Source: Marinobacter gudaonensis (GTDB taxonomy: Bacteria; Pseudomonadota; Gammaproteobacteria; Pseudomonadales; Oleiphilaceae). From it: DNA of 64,000 bases. A program made the translations under genes and the position numbers. Location: contig NZ_FOYV01000002.1 of the NCBI RefSeq assembly GCF_900115175.1, positions 124,001 to 188,000 of the forward strand. The letters run 5' to 3'. The notes beneath the pieces are model-generated. The model searched no databases. It saw only the letters and a program-made list of their open reading frames with translations, and was not told the origin of the DNA. This document shows, one piece after another, positions 38,638 through 48,952 of this stretch (its first letter is position 1; each line of letters opens with the position of its first letter).

Positions 38638-39326
38638 TACTGATTCTCCACGCCCAGTTCTTTCAGGGCGTTTCGGGCTGCCTGCTGCTCAGCGACGCGG
38701 CGACTGCTGCCGGTGCCGGTGGTTTTCCGATCCAGGGACGGGAGCGCACAGGACACGTGAAAGGTCTGGTTGTGGGCCTCGCCATCCACGGAAATCACAT
38801 CGTAGCGCGGCAGAGGAAACTGTCGGGACTGAAGGTATTCCTGCAGCCGGGTTTTCGGGTCTTTCTGGGTATCCTGCAGATCCAGCTTCTCCAGGCGGTG
38901 CTCGAACCAGCGCAACACCTGCGCCCGGCAGGTATGGAAGTCGCTGTCCAGGTAGATGGCCCCGATGATGGATTCCACGGCGTCGGCCAGTATGGATTCC
39001 CGGCGATACCCGCCGCTCTTCAGCTCACCGGAGCCCAGTCGCAGGTAATTGCCGAGCTGAAACTCCCGCCCGATCTCCGCCAGTGTCACCCCCTTCACCA
39101 TTCGGGCGCGCAGGCGGCTCAGTTGTCCCTCTCGGGCTTTTTCAAAGTGCAGGAAGAGGTACTCGGCAATCACCATGTTTACGATGGAATCGCCCAGGAA
39201 CTCCAGGCGCTCGTTGTTCTGGTTGCCGTAACTGCGATGGGTAAGCGCCAGCAGCAGCCGCTCCGGCGATTTGAACTGATAGCCAATGCGGCGCTGTAAC
39301 TGATCCAGATCCGGTTGCGAACTCAC
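38637..39326 (-). CDS. rnc: Ribonuclease III
   Basis: A 229-residue double-strand-specific endoribonuclease that processes rRNA precursors. The catalytic signature is [13 protein letters not shown], with a second acidic cluster in [13 protein letters not shown], and a C-terminal dsRNA-binding domain ([23 protein letters not shown]). The start codon is GTG at 39326, overlapping the TGA of the upstream DUF4845 gene as GTGA. Confidence 0.95.
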   Translation of the reverse strand: MSSQPDLDQLQRRIGYQFKSPERLLLALTHRSYGNQNNERLEFLGDSIVNMVIAEYLFLHFEKAREGQLSRLRARMVKGVTLAEIGREFQLGNYLRLGSGELKSGGYRRESILADAVESIIGAIYLDSDFHTCRAQVLRWFEHRLEKLDLQDTQKDPKTRLQEYLQSRQFPLPRYDVISVDGEAHNQTFHVSCALPSLDRKTTGTGSSRRVAEQQAARNALKELGVENQ

Positions 39327-39712
39327 TTGCCCTTCATCTCGTATTCGTGCTTGAAGTGGACCACCGTGTCCACGTTGCTGAACAGGTTATTGCGCACCTC
39401 ATAGTCCACCTTGATCACCACAAACTCACCGTTTTTCTCAACGGAGATATTCTTGGCATCAAAGCCACGCACGTTATTCACGCTCAGGCGTTTGTTGATC
39501 AGGGTGCGTACCTGGGCAGGTCCCATCTGCGAGAGCCCCTCTGTGCCATCGAGGCTTTCCAGCGCCTCCTGAATGGTGATGTCATCGAGGTAGGCAGGGC
39601 CGAGCTTGATCACCAGGGTCAGCAGACCGCCAAAAAACAGCACCATGACCATCATGGTCAGGGCCGACGCACCGCGCTGACGGCCGAGGCCGGAAAGATT
39701 GTTTTTCTTCAT
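39323..39712 (-). CDS. DUF4845 domain membrane protein
   Basis: A 129-residue protein with a basic N-terminus, RQRGASALT (reminiscent of pilin-like leaders), one transmembrane segment at about 17-38, and a small periplasmic domain. The family (DUF4845) is regularly found between lepB and rnc in Pseudomonas-type genomes, as here. Its role is unknown. The stop overlaps the rnc start. Confidence 0.88.
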   Translation of the reverse strand: MKKNNLSGLGRQRGASALTMMVMVLFFGGLLTLVIKLGPAYLDDITIQEALESLDGTEGLSQMGPAQVRTLINKRLSVNNVRGFDAKNISVEKNGEFVVIKVDYEVRNNLFSNVDTVVHFKHEYEMKGK

Positions 39713-39738
39713 TACAACTGCGCTCCGAATAGTCCGAG

Positions 39739-40542
39739 TTACTCGATTCCGCCCACACGATCAAAGGATGGCAGACTGGTAAGGGATTTCCAGTGCATCC
39801 AGATAGCAAACGCCTTGCCGACAACCATCTCGTCCGGGACGGTGCCCCAGTAGCGGCTGTCGTTACTGTTGTCGCGGTTATCACCCATTACGAAATAGTG
39901 GTTCTCGGGCACGACCCACTCGCCCTCGCCACTGCCACCGGGCTGCCCGAGGGTGAGGAAGATATCGTGCTCCACCCGGCCCAGGTCTTCCCGGCGCAAT
40001 TCCACCGGTGGCAACCGGGCAATGAACCGGGTTTCCACAAGCTCGCCGTTGATATACAACTTTTTGTCACGGTAGCGGATCCGGTCACCGGGCAGGCCGA
40101 TGACCCGCTTGATGTAGTTGGTCTCGCCGTCTTCCGGAAACTTGAACACCATGACGTCGCCACGCTGTGGGTCGCCAACTTCAACCACCTTGGTGCCCAC
40201 CACCGGCAGTCTCAGGCCGTAGGCGTATTTGTTCACCAGGATGAAGTCGCCTACCTCCAGGGTCGGCAACATGGAGCCGGAGGGAATCTGGAAGGGCTCC
40301 ACCAGGAACGATCGCAATACCAGAACAATGGCCAGCACCGGAAAGAATGACCGGCTGAGATCCACCAGATAGGGTTCCCTGGGCTCCTCGGATTCCGCGC
40401 CTTCGCCCGCATCCACGGCAGTGCCACCACTGGCGCGGTAGGCCGCCATCCGACGTTCACGCAGAAACAGCTTGTCCGCCAGCCAGATCAGACCCGTTGC
40501 AAAGGTCAGTACCACCAGAACCAGGGGAAAATCGATATCCAT
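39739..40542 (-). CDS. lepB: Signal peptidase I
   Basis: A 267-residue inner-membrane serine protease that removes signal peptides from exported proteins. There are two N-terminal membrane segments (about 5-22 and 67-84). The Ser of the Ser-Lys dyad is in PSGSMLPTL, the Lys in the YIKRVIGLPGD block, and the GDNRDNSNDSR box follows. It lies 12 bp after lepA and 26 bp before the DUF4845 gene, as one operon. Confidence 0.95.
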   Translation of the reverse strand: MDIDFPLVLVVLTFATGLIWLADKLFLRERRMAAYRASGGTAVDAGEGAESEEPREPYLVDLSRSFFPVLAIVLVLRSFLVEPFQIPSGSMLPTLEVGDFILVNKYAYGLRLPVVGTKVVEVGDPQRGDVMVFKFPEDGETNYIKRVIGLPGDRIRYRDKKLYINGELVETRFIARLPPVELRREDLGRVEHDIFLTLGQPGGSGEGEWVVPENHYFVMGDNRDNSNDSRYWGTVPDEMVVGKAFAIWMHWKSLTSLPSFDRVGGIE

Positions 40543-40554
40543 CGAGGAAGCCTT

Positions 40555-42357
40555 TTATTTGTCTACTTTCAATACGGCAAGAAACGCTTCCTGAGGCACC
40601 TCAACGTTACCCAGCTGCTTCATACGCTTTTTACCTTCTTTCTGCTTCTGCAGCAGTTTCTTCTTGCGGCTGACATCGCCGCCGTAACACTTTGCGGTCA
40701 CGTTCTTGCGCAGCGCCTTGACGGTCACCCGCGATACCACCTGGTTGCCGATGGCAGCCTGGATCGCAATGTCGAACATCTGCCGGGGGATCAACTCCTT
40801 CATTTTTTCGATCAGCTGACGCCCCTTGTGGTGGGCCTGTTCCTTGTGGACGATCAGCGCCAGGGCATCTACCCGCTCGCCGTTTATGAGCACGTCCAAC
40901 CGCACCAGATTGGCGGTCTGGAACCGGGTAAAGTGGTAATCGAGCGAGGCAAAACCCCGACTGGCCGACTTGATCCGGTCGAAGAAATCCATCACCACCT
41001 CGGCCATGGGCAGCTCGTAGGTGAGCTGGACCTGGGTCGACATGAAGTGCATGTTCTTCTGGATGCCCCGTTTCTCCTCGCACAGGGCAATCACGTTCCC
41101 GATATGCTCCTGGGGCACCAGGATGTTGGCTTCCACGATCGGCTCGCGCATTTCCTCAATGGAACCAATATCGGGAAGCCGTGAGGGGTTGTCCACCGAC
41201 AGTGTCTCACCCTGCCTGGTAACCACCTCATAGATCACCGTCGGTGCCGTGGTGATCAGATCAATGTCGTATTCCCGCTCCAGCCGCTCCTGGATGATTT
41301 CCATGTGCAGCATGCCCAGGAAGCCGCAGCGAAAACCAAATCCGAGGGCATCGGAGTTTTCCGGCTCGAAGAACAGGGACGCGTCGTTGAGTGTCAGCTT
41401 TTCCAGGGCGTCCCGGAAGTCGTTGTAATCGTCAGCACTGACCGGGAACAGGCCGGCGTAGACCTGTGGCTTGACCTTCTTGAAACCCGGCAGCATGGGC
41501 GTCTGTTCGGCAAATTTCTGGTGCACGATGGTATCGCCCACCGGCGCTCCGTGGATGTCCTTGATGCCGGCTACCACAAACCCAACATCGCCAGCTTCGA
41601 GGACATCGGTGTCGGTGGGTTTGGGATTGAAGATACCTACCTTGTCAGCGTTCCAGGCCTTGCCGGTGGATTTAATGACAATCTTGTCGCCTTTTTTCAG
41701 AGAGCCCTCAGTAACCCTAACCAGAGACACTACCCCCAGGTAGTTATCGAACCAGGAATCAATGATCAGCGCCTGCAGCGGAGCACTGCGATCGCCCTTG
41801 GGCGGCGGGATCTTCCGGATCAGGTCCTCCAGCACGTCCTCAACGCCCATGCCGCTCTTGGCACTGCAGCGCACCGCGTCACCCGCCTCAATGCCAATAA
41901 TGTCCTCAATCTCCGCGGCCACGCGCTCCGGCTCGGCCTGGGGCAGGTCCATCTTGTTCAGTACCGGCACCACTTCCAGGCCCTGTTCAATCGCCGTGTA
42001 GCAGTTGGCCACCGACTGGGCTTCAACGCCCTGACCGGCATCCACCACCAGCAGCGCGCCCTCGCAGGCGTACAGGGAGCGGGACACCTCGTAGGAGAAG
42101 TCCACGTGTCCCGGGGTGTCGATGAAGTTCAGCTTATAGACCTGGCCATCTCGGGCCTTGTAGTTCAACGTGACACTCTGGGCCTTGATGGTAATCCCGC
42201 GCTCCCGCTCAAGATCCATGGAGTCCAGCACCTGCTCGGCCATTTCACGGTCGGTCAGGCCGCCACAGACCTGGATAAAACGGTCTGCCAGTGTGGATTT
42301 ACCGTGGTCAATGTGGGCAATGATGGAAAAGTTACGGATTCGGCTCAGTTCAGTCAC
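40555..42357 (-). CDS. lepA: Elongation factor 4 (LepA)
   Basis: A 600-residue ribosomal GTPase that acts in translation and initiation/biogenesis under stress. G1 is [10 protein letters not shown]3 DTPGHVDF and G4 NKMD, and the C-terminal LepA-specific domain ends in [15 protein letters not shown]. The start codon is GTG 42357. The ribosome site is not obvious. In Pseudomonas it directly follows mucD; here a c-di-GMP gene is interposed. Confidence 0.96.
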   Translation of the reverse strand: MTELSRIRNFSIIAHIDHGKSTLADRFIQVCGGLTDREMAEQVLDSMDLERERGITIKAQSVTLNYKARDGQVYKLNFIDTPGHVDFSYEVSRSLYACEGALLVVDAGQGVEAQSVANCYTAIEQGLEVVPVLNKMDLPQAEPERVAAEIEDIIGIEAGDAVRCSAKSGMGVEDVLEDLIRKIPPPKGDRSAPLQALIIDSWFDNYLGVVSLVRVTEGSLKKGDKIVIKSTGKAWNADKVGIFNPKPTDTDVLEAGDVGFVVAGIKDIHGAPVGDTIVHQKFAEQTPMLPGFKKVKPQVYAGLFPVSADDYNDFRDALEKLTLNDASLFFEPENSDALGFGFRCGFLGMLHMEIIQERLEREYDIDLITTAPTVIYEVVTRQGETLSVDNPSRLPDIGSIEEMREPIVEANILVPQEHIGNVIALCEEKRGIQKNMHFMSTQVQLTYELPMAEVVMDFFDRIKSASRGFASLDYHFTRFQTANLVRLDVLINGERVDALALIVHKEQAHHKGRQLIEKMKELIPRQMFDIAIQAAIGNQVVSRVTVKALRKNVTAKCYGGDVSRKKKLLQKQKEGKKRMKQLGNVEVPQEAFLAVLKVDK

Positions 42358-42462
42358 AGACGATGAATACTCATAAAAAGACGAAGGATTGAGCCCGGAG
42401 GGGCCGCGACCGCGGTCCGGGGACGGCGTGATTTTACCGGTTACCGGCCGCCATTGCCATGA

Positions 42463-45213
42463 TCAGGAAATGAGCGGCCGCTCGTACTGGCGAATCAGGA
42501 AGCCAATGAGGGCATCTTCATCCAGCGGATAGCTGAACAGATTGCCCTGGCACTGGGCGCAACCATGGGTTTTGAGGAAGCTCAACTGCTGCGGCGTTTC
42601 CACGCCCTCGGCGACAACGGTGAGGTGGAGCTTGCGGGCCAGGGCGATGACCGCCGAGGCAACGTCGGTGGCACTGACGTTGTAGGGAATATCGCGAATA
42701 AACCGATGATCAATCTTGATCACATCCAGGGGCAACTGTTGCAGCGCCACCAGGGAACAGGAACCGGTACCAAAATCGTCGAGAATCAGGCACACCCCCA
42801 AGTCGTGCAGGGACACCAGCAGTTCCCGAAGCATCCGGGGGTCTTCGTTCAGCAGCTCGGCCGGCATCTCCAGTTCCAGGCGCTCCGGGGCCACCCCGGT
42901 TTCAGTGATCACCTGCCGGATCATGTCGAGGAAACCGGTATCGGTGAGCTGACGAACCGACAGATTCACCGCCATCCTGAGGGACTCGAAACCCGCGCGC
43001 TCCAGCGCCTGCACCTGGATGCAGGCCTGGCGCAGCGCCAGCTCACCCAGCCGGACTATCAGGCCGGTTTCCTCGGCCAGGCCGATGAACTGTTGGGCCG
43101 ACACCAGCCCCTTCTCCGGATGATGCCAGCGCAGGAACGCTTCAACCCCGATTACACGCTCGGTCACCAGATCCACCTTGGGCTGGTAATGAAGCACGAA
43201 GCGCTCGCCGTCGAGGGCGCTGGCAAGCTCCTCCTGCTGCAAAAGGCGGCGGGCTGCCTTGATATTCATGGCCGGCGTGAAGAACTGGAAGGTATTGCGT
43301 CCCAACTCCTTTGCCCGATACATCGCCAGGTCGGCGAACTTCATCAGGGTGCCGGCATCTTCACTGTCGTGGGGGAGCATGGTGATGCCGATACTGACGG
43401 TGATGCCAACCTCGTGATCGTTCAGCCGGATCCGTTGGCACAGGCTGCGCAGAATACTTTCGGCGACTTTGCCGGCGGCGTCAGAGCCGCTGATGCGGGA
43501 CAGCAGCACCACGAACTCGTCACCGCCGAGGCGGGCCACGGAGTCCTCTTCCCTGACACAACCAACGAGCCACTGGGCCACCTGCTTCAGAAGCTCATCG
43601 CCGGCGTCATGGCCGAGGGTGTCGTTGATACGCTTGAAACCATCCAGATCCAGGAACATCAGCGCCGCGGGCTCGCCGCTGCGCCGGCAGCGACTGACCA
43701 CATGCTCCAGACGGTCGCGGAACAGCTGCCGGTTGGCCAGCCCGGTCAGGGGATCATAGAAGGCCAGGCGATGCAGCTCGGACTGGGCCGCCTTGAGCTG
43801 GGTGAGATCACGCAAGCTCAGCACCACACCGTTTACCCCGGGCACCGAGAGCATGGCAGTGAAGGTGCCTTCCATATCCCGCCAATGCCCTTCCGCGTCC
43901 CTTATCCGGGTGCGAGTCACCGGCATCTGCTTGCCAGGGGCGGCCAGGGATTCATCGAAACCCTTCTGCAGCTGCGACCAGTCGTCTCCGTGAACCAACT
44001 GCTCGAAGTCCAGCGCCTGCACCTCGTCCGGCTCGAAACCGAGAATGTCGAGACTGGACGGGCTGGCGTAGAGGGGCTGCCCATCCCGGTCCATCACCAG
44101 GGTGACATTGGCGGCGCCTTCGGTGATGGCCCGGTACCGCCCGGCGCTCACCTGCGCCATCAGCCGTGAACGAATGAGCGCCAGCACGAACAGGCACAGA
44201 AGAACACTGATCACCAGCCCACTCCCCAGCACAATGGGCGGCCGAGGATCCGAGGCGAGGAAATCGAATGCGGGGGTGGAACGGGTCTGCAACAGCCACT
44301 CCCGCCCCCCGTGGCTGATTGTCTGGCTCATCTCGAAGCTGAACTCGTTGTCGAGTGAGCCCAGGTTGGAGCCGTACATCAGGTTTTGCCGGGCGACCAC
44401 ACCGGCATCGTAGATGCGAACGTCCAGAAACGGGGAAATCAGGCCCACAATGCCGTCGATCAGGTTGTTCATGCGGAAGGCACTGAACACATACCCGGCC
44501 AGCATCATCCGTCGCTCGGCCCGGATCTCGGGAATGTCGCCCCCCTGGAACACCGGGTAGTACATCAGGAAGCTGGCCTGATCCTCGGCAAGCTCCTCCT
44601 GCACCAGGACCACCTTTGCCGTTACTGTGGGCACTGCTTCATCCCGGGCCCGCTCCATGGCGCGACGATGGATGGGATCGCTGAAGGCATTGTAGCCGAG
44701 CGCACGTCGATTCCGTTCGGTGCCCGGCTCAAGGTAGACCATCGGGTAGTAGTAAGGACCGGAGCCGAGCGGATTCACCAGGTAATTGTGTACACCCTCC
44801 ATCCGGACCGATGAAATGTGATCTGCCATCTGTCGGACACCAATCCGACGGACATAACCGATACCCTGAATGCCGGGGTAATAACGGTTGATATCGACCT
44901 TGTCGACGTACTCTCGCCACTGATCCCGGGAAACCTCGCCGGCGACCGCAAACAGGCCGGCACTACCCGCCAGCACCTGCTCATAGTTCAGCAGACGCTC
45001 CTCGATGGCGGATTTCAGCTGCAGGGACTGGGTGCGAAACCGGGCTTCGGTGCGATCCTCCACCAGGCGTATCGACACCTGCCAGAGCAGCACGGTCACC
45101 CCGATGGACACCAGGAAAACGAGCCAGGCCACCCAGGCGTGACGGAATTCCAGAAGTTTTCGGAGGGAAATTTCCTGTCGGTTCATCATGGTTCTGGTCC
45201 GTTCCCTGGCCAT
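42463..45213 (-). CDS. CHASE-PAS-GGDEF-EAL sensor protein
   Basis: A 916-residue membrane protein for c-di-GMP turnover. A membrane helix at about 28-50 and one near 330-350 enclose a periplasmic CHASE domain (PGIQGIGYVRRI). A PAS domain follows, then GGDEF intact at 563-567 and an EAL domain whose signature reads EAF (691-693). The other EAL catalytic residues are present (ELEMPAELL, DDFGTG, KIDHRFI, AEGVET), so phosphodiesterase activity may survive. Start uncertain: ATG 45213, or the ATGATG at 45189/45186. It is separated from htrA by a strong terminator and so has its own promoter. Confidence 0.88.
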   Translation of the reverse strand: MARERTRTMMNRQEISLRKLLEFRHAWVAWLVFLVSIGVTVLLWQVSIRLVEDRTEARFRTQSLQLKSAIEERLLNYEQVLAGSAGLFAVAGEVSRDQWREYVDKVDINRYYPGIQGIGYVRRIGVRQMADHISSVRMEGVHNYLVNPLGSGPYYYPMVYLEPGTERNRRALGYNAFSDPIHRRAMERARDEAVPTVTAKVVLVQEELAEDQASFLMYYPVFQGGDIPEIRAERRMMLAGYVFSAFRMNNLIDGIVGLISPFLDVRIYDAGVVARQNLMYGSNLGSLDNEFSFEMSQTISHGGREWLLQTRSTPAFDFLASDPRPPIVLGSGLVISVLLCLFVLALIRSRLMAQVSAGRYRAITEGAANVTLVMDRDGQPLYASPSSLDILGFEPDEVQALDFEQLVHGDDWSQLQKGFDESLAAPGKQMPVTRTRIRDAEGHWRDMEGTFTAMLSVPGVNGVVLSLRDLTQLKAAQSELHRLAFYDPLTGLANRQLFRDRLEHVVSRCRRSGEPAALMFLDLDGFKRINDTLGHDAGDELLKQVAQWLVGCVREEDSVARLGGDEFVVLLSRISGSDAAGKVAESILRSLCQRIRLNDHEVGITVSIGITMLPHDSEDAGTLMKFADLAMYRAKELGRNTFQFFTPAMNIKAARRLLQQEELASALDGERFVLHYQPKVDLVTERVIGVEAFLRWHHPEKGLVSAQQFIGLAEETGLIVRLGELALRQACIQVQALERAGFESLRMAVNLSVRQLTDTGFLDMIRQVITETGVAPERLELEMPAELLNEDPRMLRELLVSLHDLGVCLILDDFGTGSCSLVALQQLPLDVIKIDHRFIRDIPYNVSATDVASAVIALARKLHLTVVAEGVETPQQLSFLKTHGCAQCQGNLFSYPLDEDALIGFLIRQYERPLIS

Positions 45214-45243
45214 TCATTCTTCTTTTAACCGGCTGAGTATAAC

Positions 45244-45283
45244 AAAAGCCCCCGGGGATGTCCTCGCGGACACCCCCGGGGGC
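45244..45283 (-). terminator. Rho-independent terminator after htrA
   Basis: On the minus strand, a long GC-rich hairpin (GCCCCCGGGG and CCCCGGGGGC outer stem, TGTCC/GGACA inner stem, TCGC loop, one A-C mismatch) is followed by TTTTGTT. It closes the rpoE-rse-htrA operon 55 bp downstream of the htrA stop. Confidence 0.85.
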
Positions 45284-45338
45284 TCGAACACCCGTTGGTT
45301 AAACGGGCTGCTAATCAGGTTCCTTCGGGATCAGCCAG

Positions 45339-46820
45339 TCAGGGTTTCATCACCAGATACAGAGCACGGCCCTCCCGGACAATCCGGACCGACACCGCCT
45401 TGCCCTCGGGCAACCCGCGAACCACCTCCCGGAACTCATCAACCGAGGACACGTTCTGGCGGTTGATCTCGGTGATTACATCGCGCGGACGAATGCCTGC
45501 CTCGGCGGCCGGGCCGCGGGCCACATTATTGACCAGCACCCCGCTTTCAACCCCGAGGGATTCGGCCAGCTTGGAAGGCAGCGGCTCTACCGTCATACCC
45601 AGAGGTGCAGAGGCGGGACCGCTGCTGTCACCGGCGGGCGCAGACGCCTGTTGGCTGCCCTGTTCCGGCAAACGGCCGATCTCGACCTGCAGCTCCATTT
45701 CCTTGCCACCACGCAGCACCGTCAGGTTGGCTGTCTCGCCGACCGGCGTCCGGCCCACCATGGGCGGCAGATCGGAGGACAGCTCGACTTCCTCTCCGTC
45801 GTAGCTGAGAACAATGTCACCGGCCTGCAAACCAGCCGCCTGGGCCGGGGAATCCGCCATCACCTCGGCAATCAGAGCACCCCGCGGCCGGCTGAGGCCA
45901 AAGGATTCCGCCAGGTCGCGATTGACTTCCTGGATCAGTACACCCAACCAGCCCCGGGAAACGGAGCCCTTGTCCCGGATCTGGCGGAACACGTTCATGG
46001 CGTCGTCGATAGGAATGGCGAAAGACACGCCCATGAAGCCGCCAGAGCGGGTGTAGATCTGGGAGTTGATGCCAACCACCTCGCCGTCCAGGTTGAACAG
46101 CGGCCCGCCCGAGTTGCCCGGATTGATTGCAACATCGGTCTGGATGAACGGAACGTAGTTCTCAGACGGCAGGGACCGACCGAGGGCGCTGACGATACCG
46201 GCCGTTACCGTGTAGTCGAATCCGAACGGTGACCCAATGGCAAACACCCATTCGCCAACTTTCAGGTCTTCAGACTTCCCGATCTGGACTACCGGAAGGT
46301 CTTCCCCGTTCTCGATCTTCAGGACGGCCATGTCGGAGCGCGGGTCAGTACCAACCAGCGTGGCGGGAAGCTCCCTACGATCGTTAAGGCGCACGATGAT
46401 CTCGTCAGCACCTTCCACAACGTGATTGTTGGTCAGCACGTAGCCGTCCGAGGACACAATGAACCCGGAGCCCATGGAGCGGCGCGGCTGCGACTGACCG
46501 GGGCCGCCCCCAAAGGGCGACTGGGGCCCGCGGAAGAAATCCTGGAAAAACTCAGGGAGCTGCTCCAGCTGACGCTCATCAAAAGGCATGCCCCGGTTAC
46601 CCGAGGTGTTGGCTCTCGGGGCGGTCGTCGTACTGATATTCACGACCGCGCCGGCATTTTCCTCCACCAGCTCGGTAAAGTCGGGAAGGCTTCTCGCGGA
46701 GCCCGGCTGACTCCAGGCCACCAGCAACAGGAAGCTCAGAACCAGCATCATAGCCATGGTCCTGGTCTGCGGCTGGGCATTCCAGGGCAGCTCAACAACG
46801 TGTGCTCTGCTTGACATCAT
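45339..46820 (-). CDS. mucD: Periplasmic serine protease/chaperone HtrA (DegP/MucD type)
   Basis: A 493-residue protease for misfolded envelope proteins. A signal peptide spans about 20-43 (MAMMLVLSFLLLVAWSQPGSA). The catalytic triad is His133 (TNNHVVEG), Asp163 (RSDMAVL) and Ser237 (NPGNSGGP), followed by two PDZ domains. ATGATG at 46820-46815 with CTGGAG upstream is the start; the 20-codon longer frame is rejected. It is the last gene of the sigma-E operon, as mucD is in Pseudomonas, and a terminator follows. Confidence 0.93.
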   Translation of the reverse strand: MMSSRAHVVELPWNAQPQTRTMAMMLVLSFLLLVAWSQPGSARSLPDFTELVEENAGAVVNISTTTAPRANTSGNRGMPFDERQLEQLPEFFQDFFRGPQSPFGGGPGQSQPRRSMGSGFIVSSDGYVLTNNHVVEGADEIIVRLNDRRELPATLVGTDPRSDMAVLKIENGEDLPVVQIGKSEDLKVGEWVFAIGSPFGFDYTVTAGIVSALGRSLPSENYVPFIQTDVAINPGNSGGPLFNLDGEVVGINSQIYTRSGGFMGVSFAIPIDDAMNVFRQIRDKGSVSRGWLGVLIQEVNRDLAESFGLSRPRGALIAEVMADSPAQAAGLQAGDIVLSYDGEEVELSSDLPPMVGRTPVGETANLTVLRGGKEMELQVEIGRLPEQGSQQASAPAGDSSGPASAPLGMTVEPLPSKLAESLGVESGVLVNNVARGPAAEAGIRPRDVITEINRQNVSSVDEFREVVRGLPEGKAVSVRIVREGRALYLVMKP

Positions 46821-46898
46821 AAACTCCAGTTCTTTGTCATCGCTGACGGTAGTTTTTGGGATCACCCAGGGAATTTTCAACTTAAAAAACCGTAGGGT

Positions 46899-47348
46899 TC
46901 AGGGACAGTTCGCGGAGGTAATACGGTTCACACGAACCAGACGGGGCTCGTAGTGACTGCCGACCCGACTTTGCAGTTTACGTCCTCCCCAGAAGCCGGC
47001 GGCGAGGCCCACGACCGCGGCCATCATCGCCGGTACATCCTGGCCACCGCTGAGGCGGTGACCCAGAACACTGGCCACCACCATCAACAGGAGTGGCAGT
47101 GCGTAGACCAGCAGAGAGGCGCCCAGAAGGGCACGCTCATCGATACCGATGGTTACTTCATCGCCAACCCGGGCATTGATCGAGTTGGGCACGAGAATCT
47201 GGTTTGCCCGCCCACCGGTAGCCGAGGCGAGCACGCGCTGCCCGCAGCCGCTGCGGGCGGCACAGCTCTGGCAGGCACTGGCACGGATGGTCTGAACCCA
47301 GACACACTCCCCTTTCTCGGCAATGACCTTTCCGGTTTCCGTGATCAT
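46899..47348 (-). CDS. rseC: SoxR-reducing / sigma-E modulating protein RseC (MucC)
   Basis: A 149-residue inner-membrane protein. The N-terminal cytoplasmic part carries the CQSCAARSGCG cysteine cluster, and two membrane helices lie at about 74-94 and 106-124. The family affects RseA stability and SoxR reduction. Its ATG overlaps the rseB stop by 4 bp. Confidence 0.9.
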   Translation of the reverse strand: MITETGKVIAEKGECVWVQTIRASACQSCAARSGCGQRVLASATGGRANQILVPNSINARVGDEVTIGIDERALLGASLLVYALPLLLMVVASVLGHRLSGGQDVPAMMAAVVGLAAGFWGGRKLQSRVGSHYEPRLVRVNRITSANCP

Positions 47349-48352
47349 GGGCTCTCCGATCGGGCAGCGACGGCGTTCTCGATGCGAACCGATTCGGCCA
47401 CCTGCCGCGCGGTGTGAGGCGGCAATTCACCGACCACAGTCACCAGGAACGCACTGCCACTTTTATTCACCTGGTGCATGTATACCGTCGTTGCTCCGAT
47501 CAATGAGGCACCAGTAGGCATGTCCACCTGACCCGCCGGTTCGACAAACACCGAGAAGGCGGCCAGCCCGTCGGAAAAGGCCACGGCTTGCCCCTTACCC
47601 GAGCGAGGTGCAGCTGCGGGCATGAAACCGTCCGGTCGCCAACCGAGGTGCCAGCCGTCCATCTGGCCGACCTGGGAGACCTCGGGCTTCCCGGCGTCCA
47701 GGGTGGTCGCTATTTCGCGACCCTCGGTACGAATCTCGAACTCACTGTCCGGAATGTCATTCCCGATTCTCAGGCTAGTGAACTGAAAGTGCTCCAGAAC
47801 CTCGCCATCGGCGTTACGAACCTGGCTCTTGACCAGCAGACCGGTGGTTTTCTCCAGCCAAAGACGGTGGCTGTAGCGGTACGCATCCCGGGCACTCAGG
47901 GCCACCGAAACCACGTCATAGCCAGCGACCCGGTCCTCTCCCTTCATCTCTGCCCGATACCAGCGACTGACCGGAACCAGTTGGCTGGTAAACGCCTCTG
48001 CGAAGGGCCCTGACGGAATCACCTGGTCGAGCTTCACGCGACCGCGCTCCGGAAGTACACACACCACGTTCATGCCCTTGCGGACAATCTCACCGTTACC
48101 GCCATCCTGGAGCACGAGCCGTTCTTCCACCACACCATTGTGGTAGCGGTGGGCAATCTGCATGGAGTGAACACTGTCTCCGCGGGCGTAGACGAATACG
48201 CCCTGATAGGAGGTCATGTTCAGTGCCGGACCCAGCCGCTTCAGCCAGTCAGAGGCCTCCTGTTCATCGGAGAAAACCGGCACAGCGACGGTCGTCAACA
48301 CAATGAGCAGTGCCATTGACCAGAAATTTCGATGGGCGGTTGGTGTGTACAT
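47345..48352 (-). CDS. rseB: Periplasmic sigma-E regulator RseB (MucB)
   Basis: A 335-residue secreted protein with an N-terminal signal peptide (LLIVLTTVAVPVFS, about 14-28). It has the two-domain RseB fold, with the LolA-like N-terminal part including YQGVFVYARGD. The family binds the periplasmic part of the anti-sigma factor RseA and shields it from DegS, and senses mislocalised lipopolysaccharide. It follows rseA by 24 bp. Confidence 0.92.
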   Translation of the reverse strand: MYTPTAHRNFWSMALLIVLTTVAVPVFSDEQEASDWLKRLGPALNMTSYQGVFVYARGDSVHSMQIAHRYHNGVVEERLVLQDGGNGEIVRKGMNVVCVLPERGRVKLDQVIPSGPFAEAFTSQLVPVSRWYRAEMKGEDRVAGYDVVSVALSARDAYRYSHRLWLEKTTGLLVKSQVRNADGEVLEHFQFTSLRIGNDIPDSEFEIRTEGREIATTLDAGKPEVSQVGQMDGWHLGWRPDGFMPAAAPRSGKGQAVAFSDGLAAFSVFVEPAGQVDMPTGASLIGATTVYMHQVNKSGSAFLVTVVGELPPHTARQVAESVRIENAVAARSESP

Positions 48353-48376
48353 AGGACTCTCTGTCGCTCCGGGAAC

Positions 48377-48937
48377 TCAGTATCCGCCGCCGTTGGCACT
48401 GACCAGTCGGGCATAGCCAACCGCCCCGCGACCAGCCCCGACGCTGTTGTGTTGCGCGTGTTCCAGCAGGTACCGGCTCATCTGTTGCCACTGTTCCTCG
48501 TCCAGACCCTGCAGGGCGATTTCCGGAACCGGCGCTTCTGGCGCGGCAGCGTCGGTAGTGGCCGCAGTCACCGGCTGAACCGATCCGGTCGCGGAGGAAT
48601 CCCAGCCGGCCCCGGCACCAAACCCCACAAGCAGGGCCATGGCTACCATGGCAACGGCAGGCCAGTGCCAGCGTCTTGTCGATGCATTAACAGCAGCCGC
48701 CCCGGAGCGATCCAGGTCCGACTGGCGACCTCCCAGAACCTCCCGAACCCCTTTGCTGATGTCAAGGCGATCGACAGGCACCTGCGTATCGTGCATGAGA
48801 TCGCGCACATCCTGCCAGCGTTGCCACTGCGTACGCACCTCGTCCTGGCGGTCATGGGACAACAAGCGGCGAACTGACAGTTCATCAGCCTCGTCGTCCA
48901 TCATGGCAGACAGTGTTTCTCTGAGACGATCATCCAT
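48377..48937 (-). CDS. rseA: Anti-sigma-E factor RseA (MucA)
   Basis: A 186-residue single-pass membrane protein. The cytoplasmic N-terminal domain binds sigma-E (DRLRETLSAMMDDEADELSVRRLL), one membrane helix sits at about 95-115 (WPAVAMVAMALLVGFGAGAGW), and the rest is periplasmic. Regulated proteolysis by DegS and RseP releases the sigma factor. The ATG at 48937 fits the family start. It lies 15 bp after rpoE. Confidence 0.9.
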   Translation of the reverse strand: MDDRLRETLSAMMDDEADELSVRRLLSHDRQDEVRTQWQRWQDVRDLMHDTQVPVDRLDISKGVREVLGGRQSDLDRSGAAAVNASTRRWHWPAVAMVAMALLVGFGAGAGWDSSATGSVQPVTAATTDAAAPEAPVPEIALQGLDEEQWQQMSRYLLEHAQHNSVGAGRGAVGYARLVSANGGGY

Positions 48938-48952
48938 GGGATGCAACCTCAA

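Noticed and set aside
42565..44169. 534-codon open frame opposite the CHASE-GGDEF-EAL gene
   Set aside because: Antisense shadow of a gene with intact GGDEF and EAL-type motifs; no independent ribosome site or motif.
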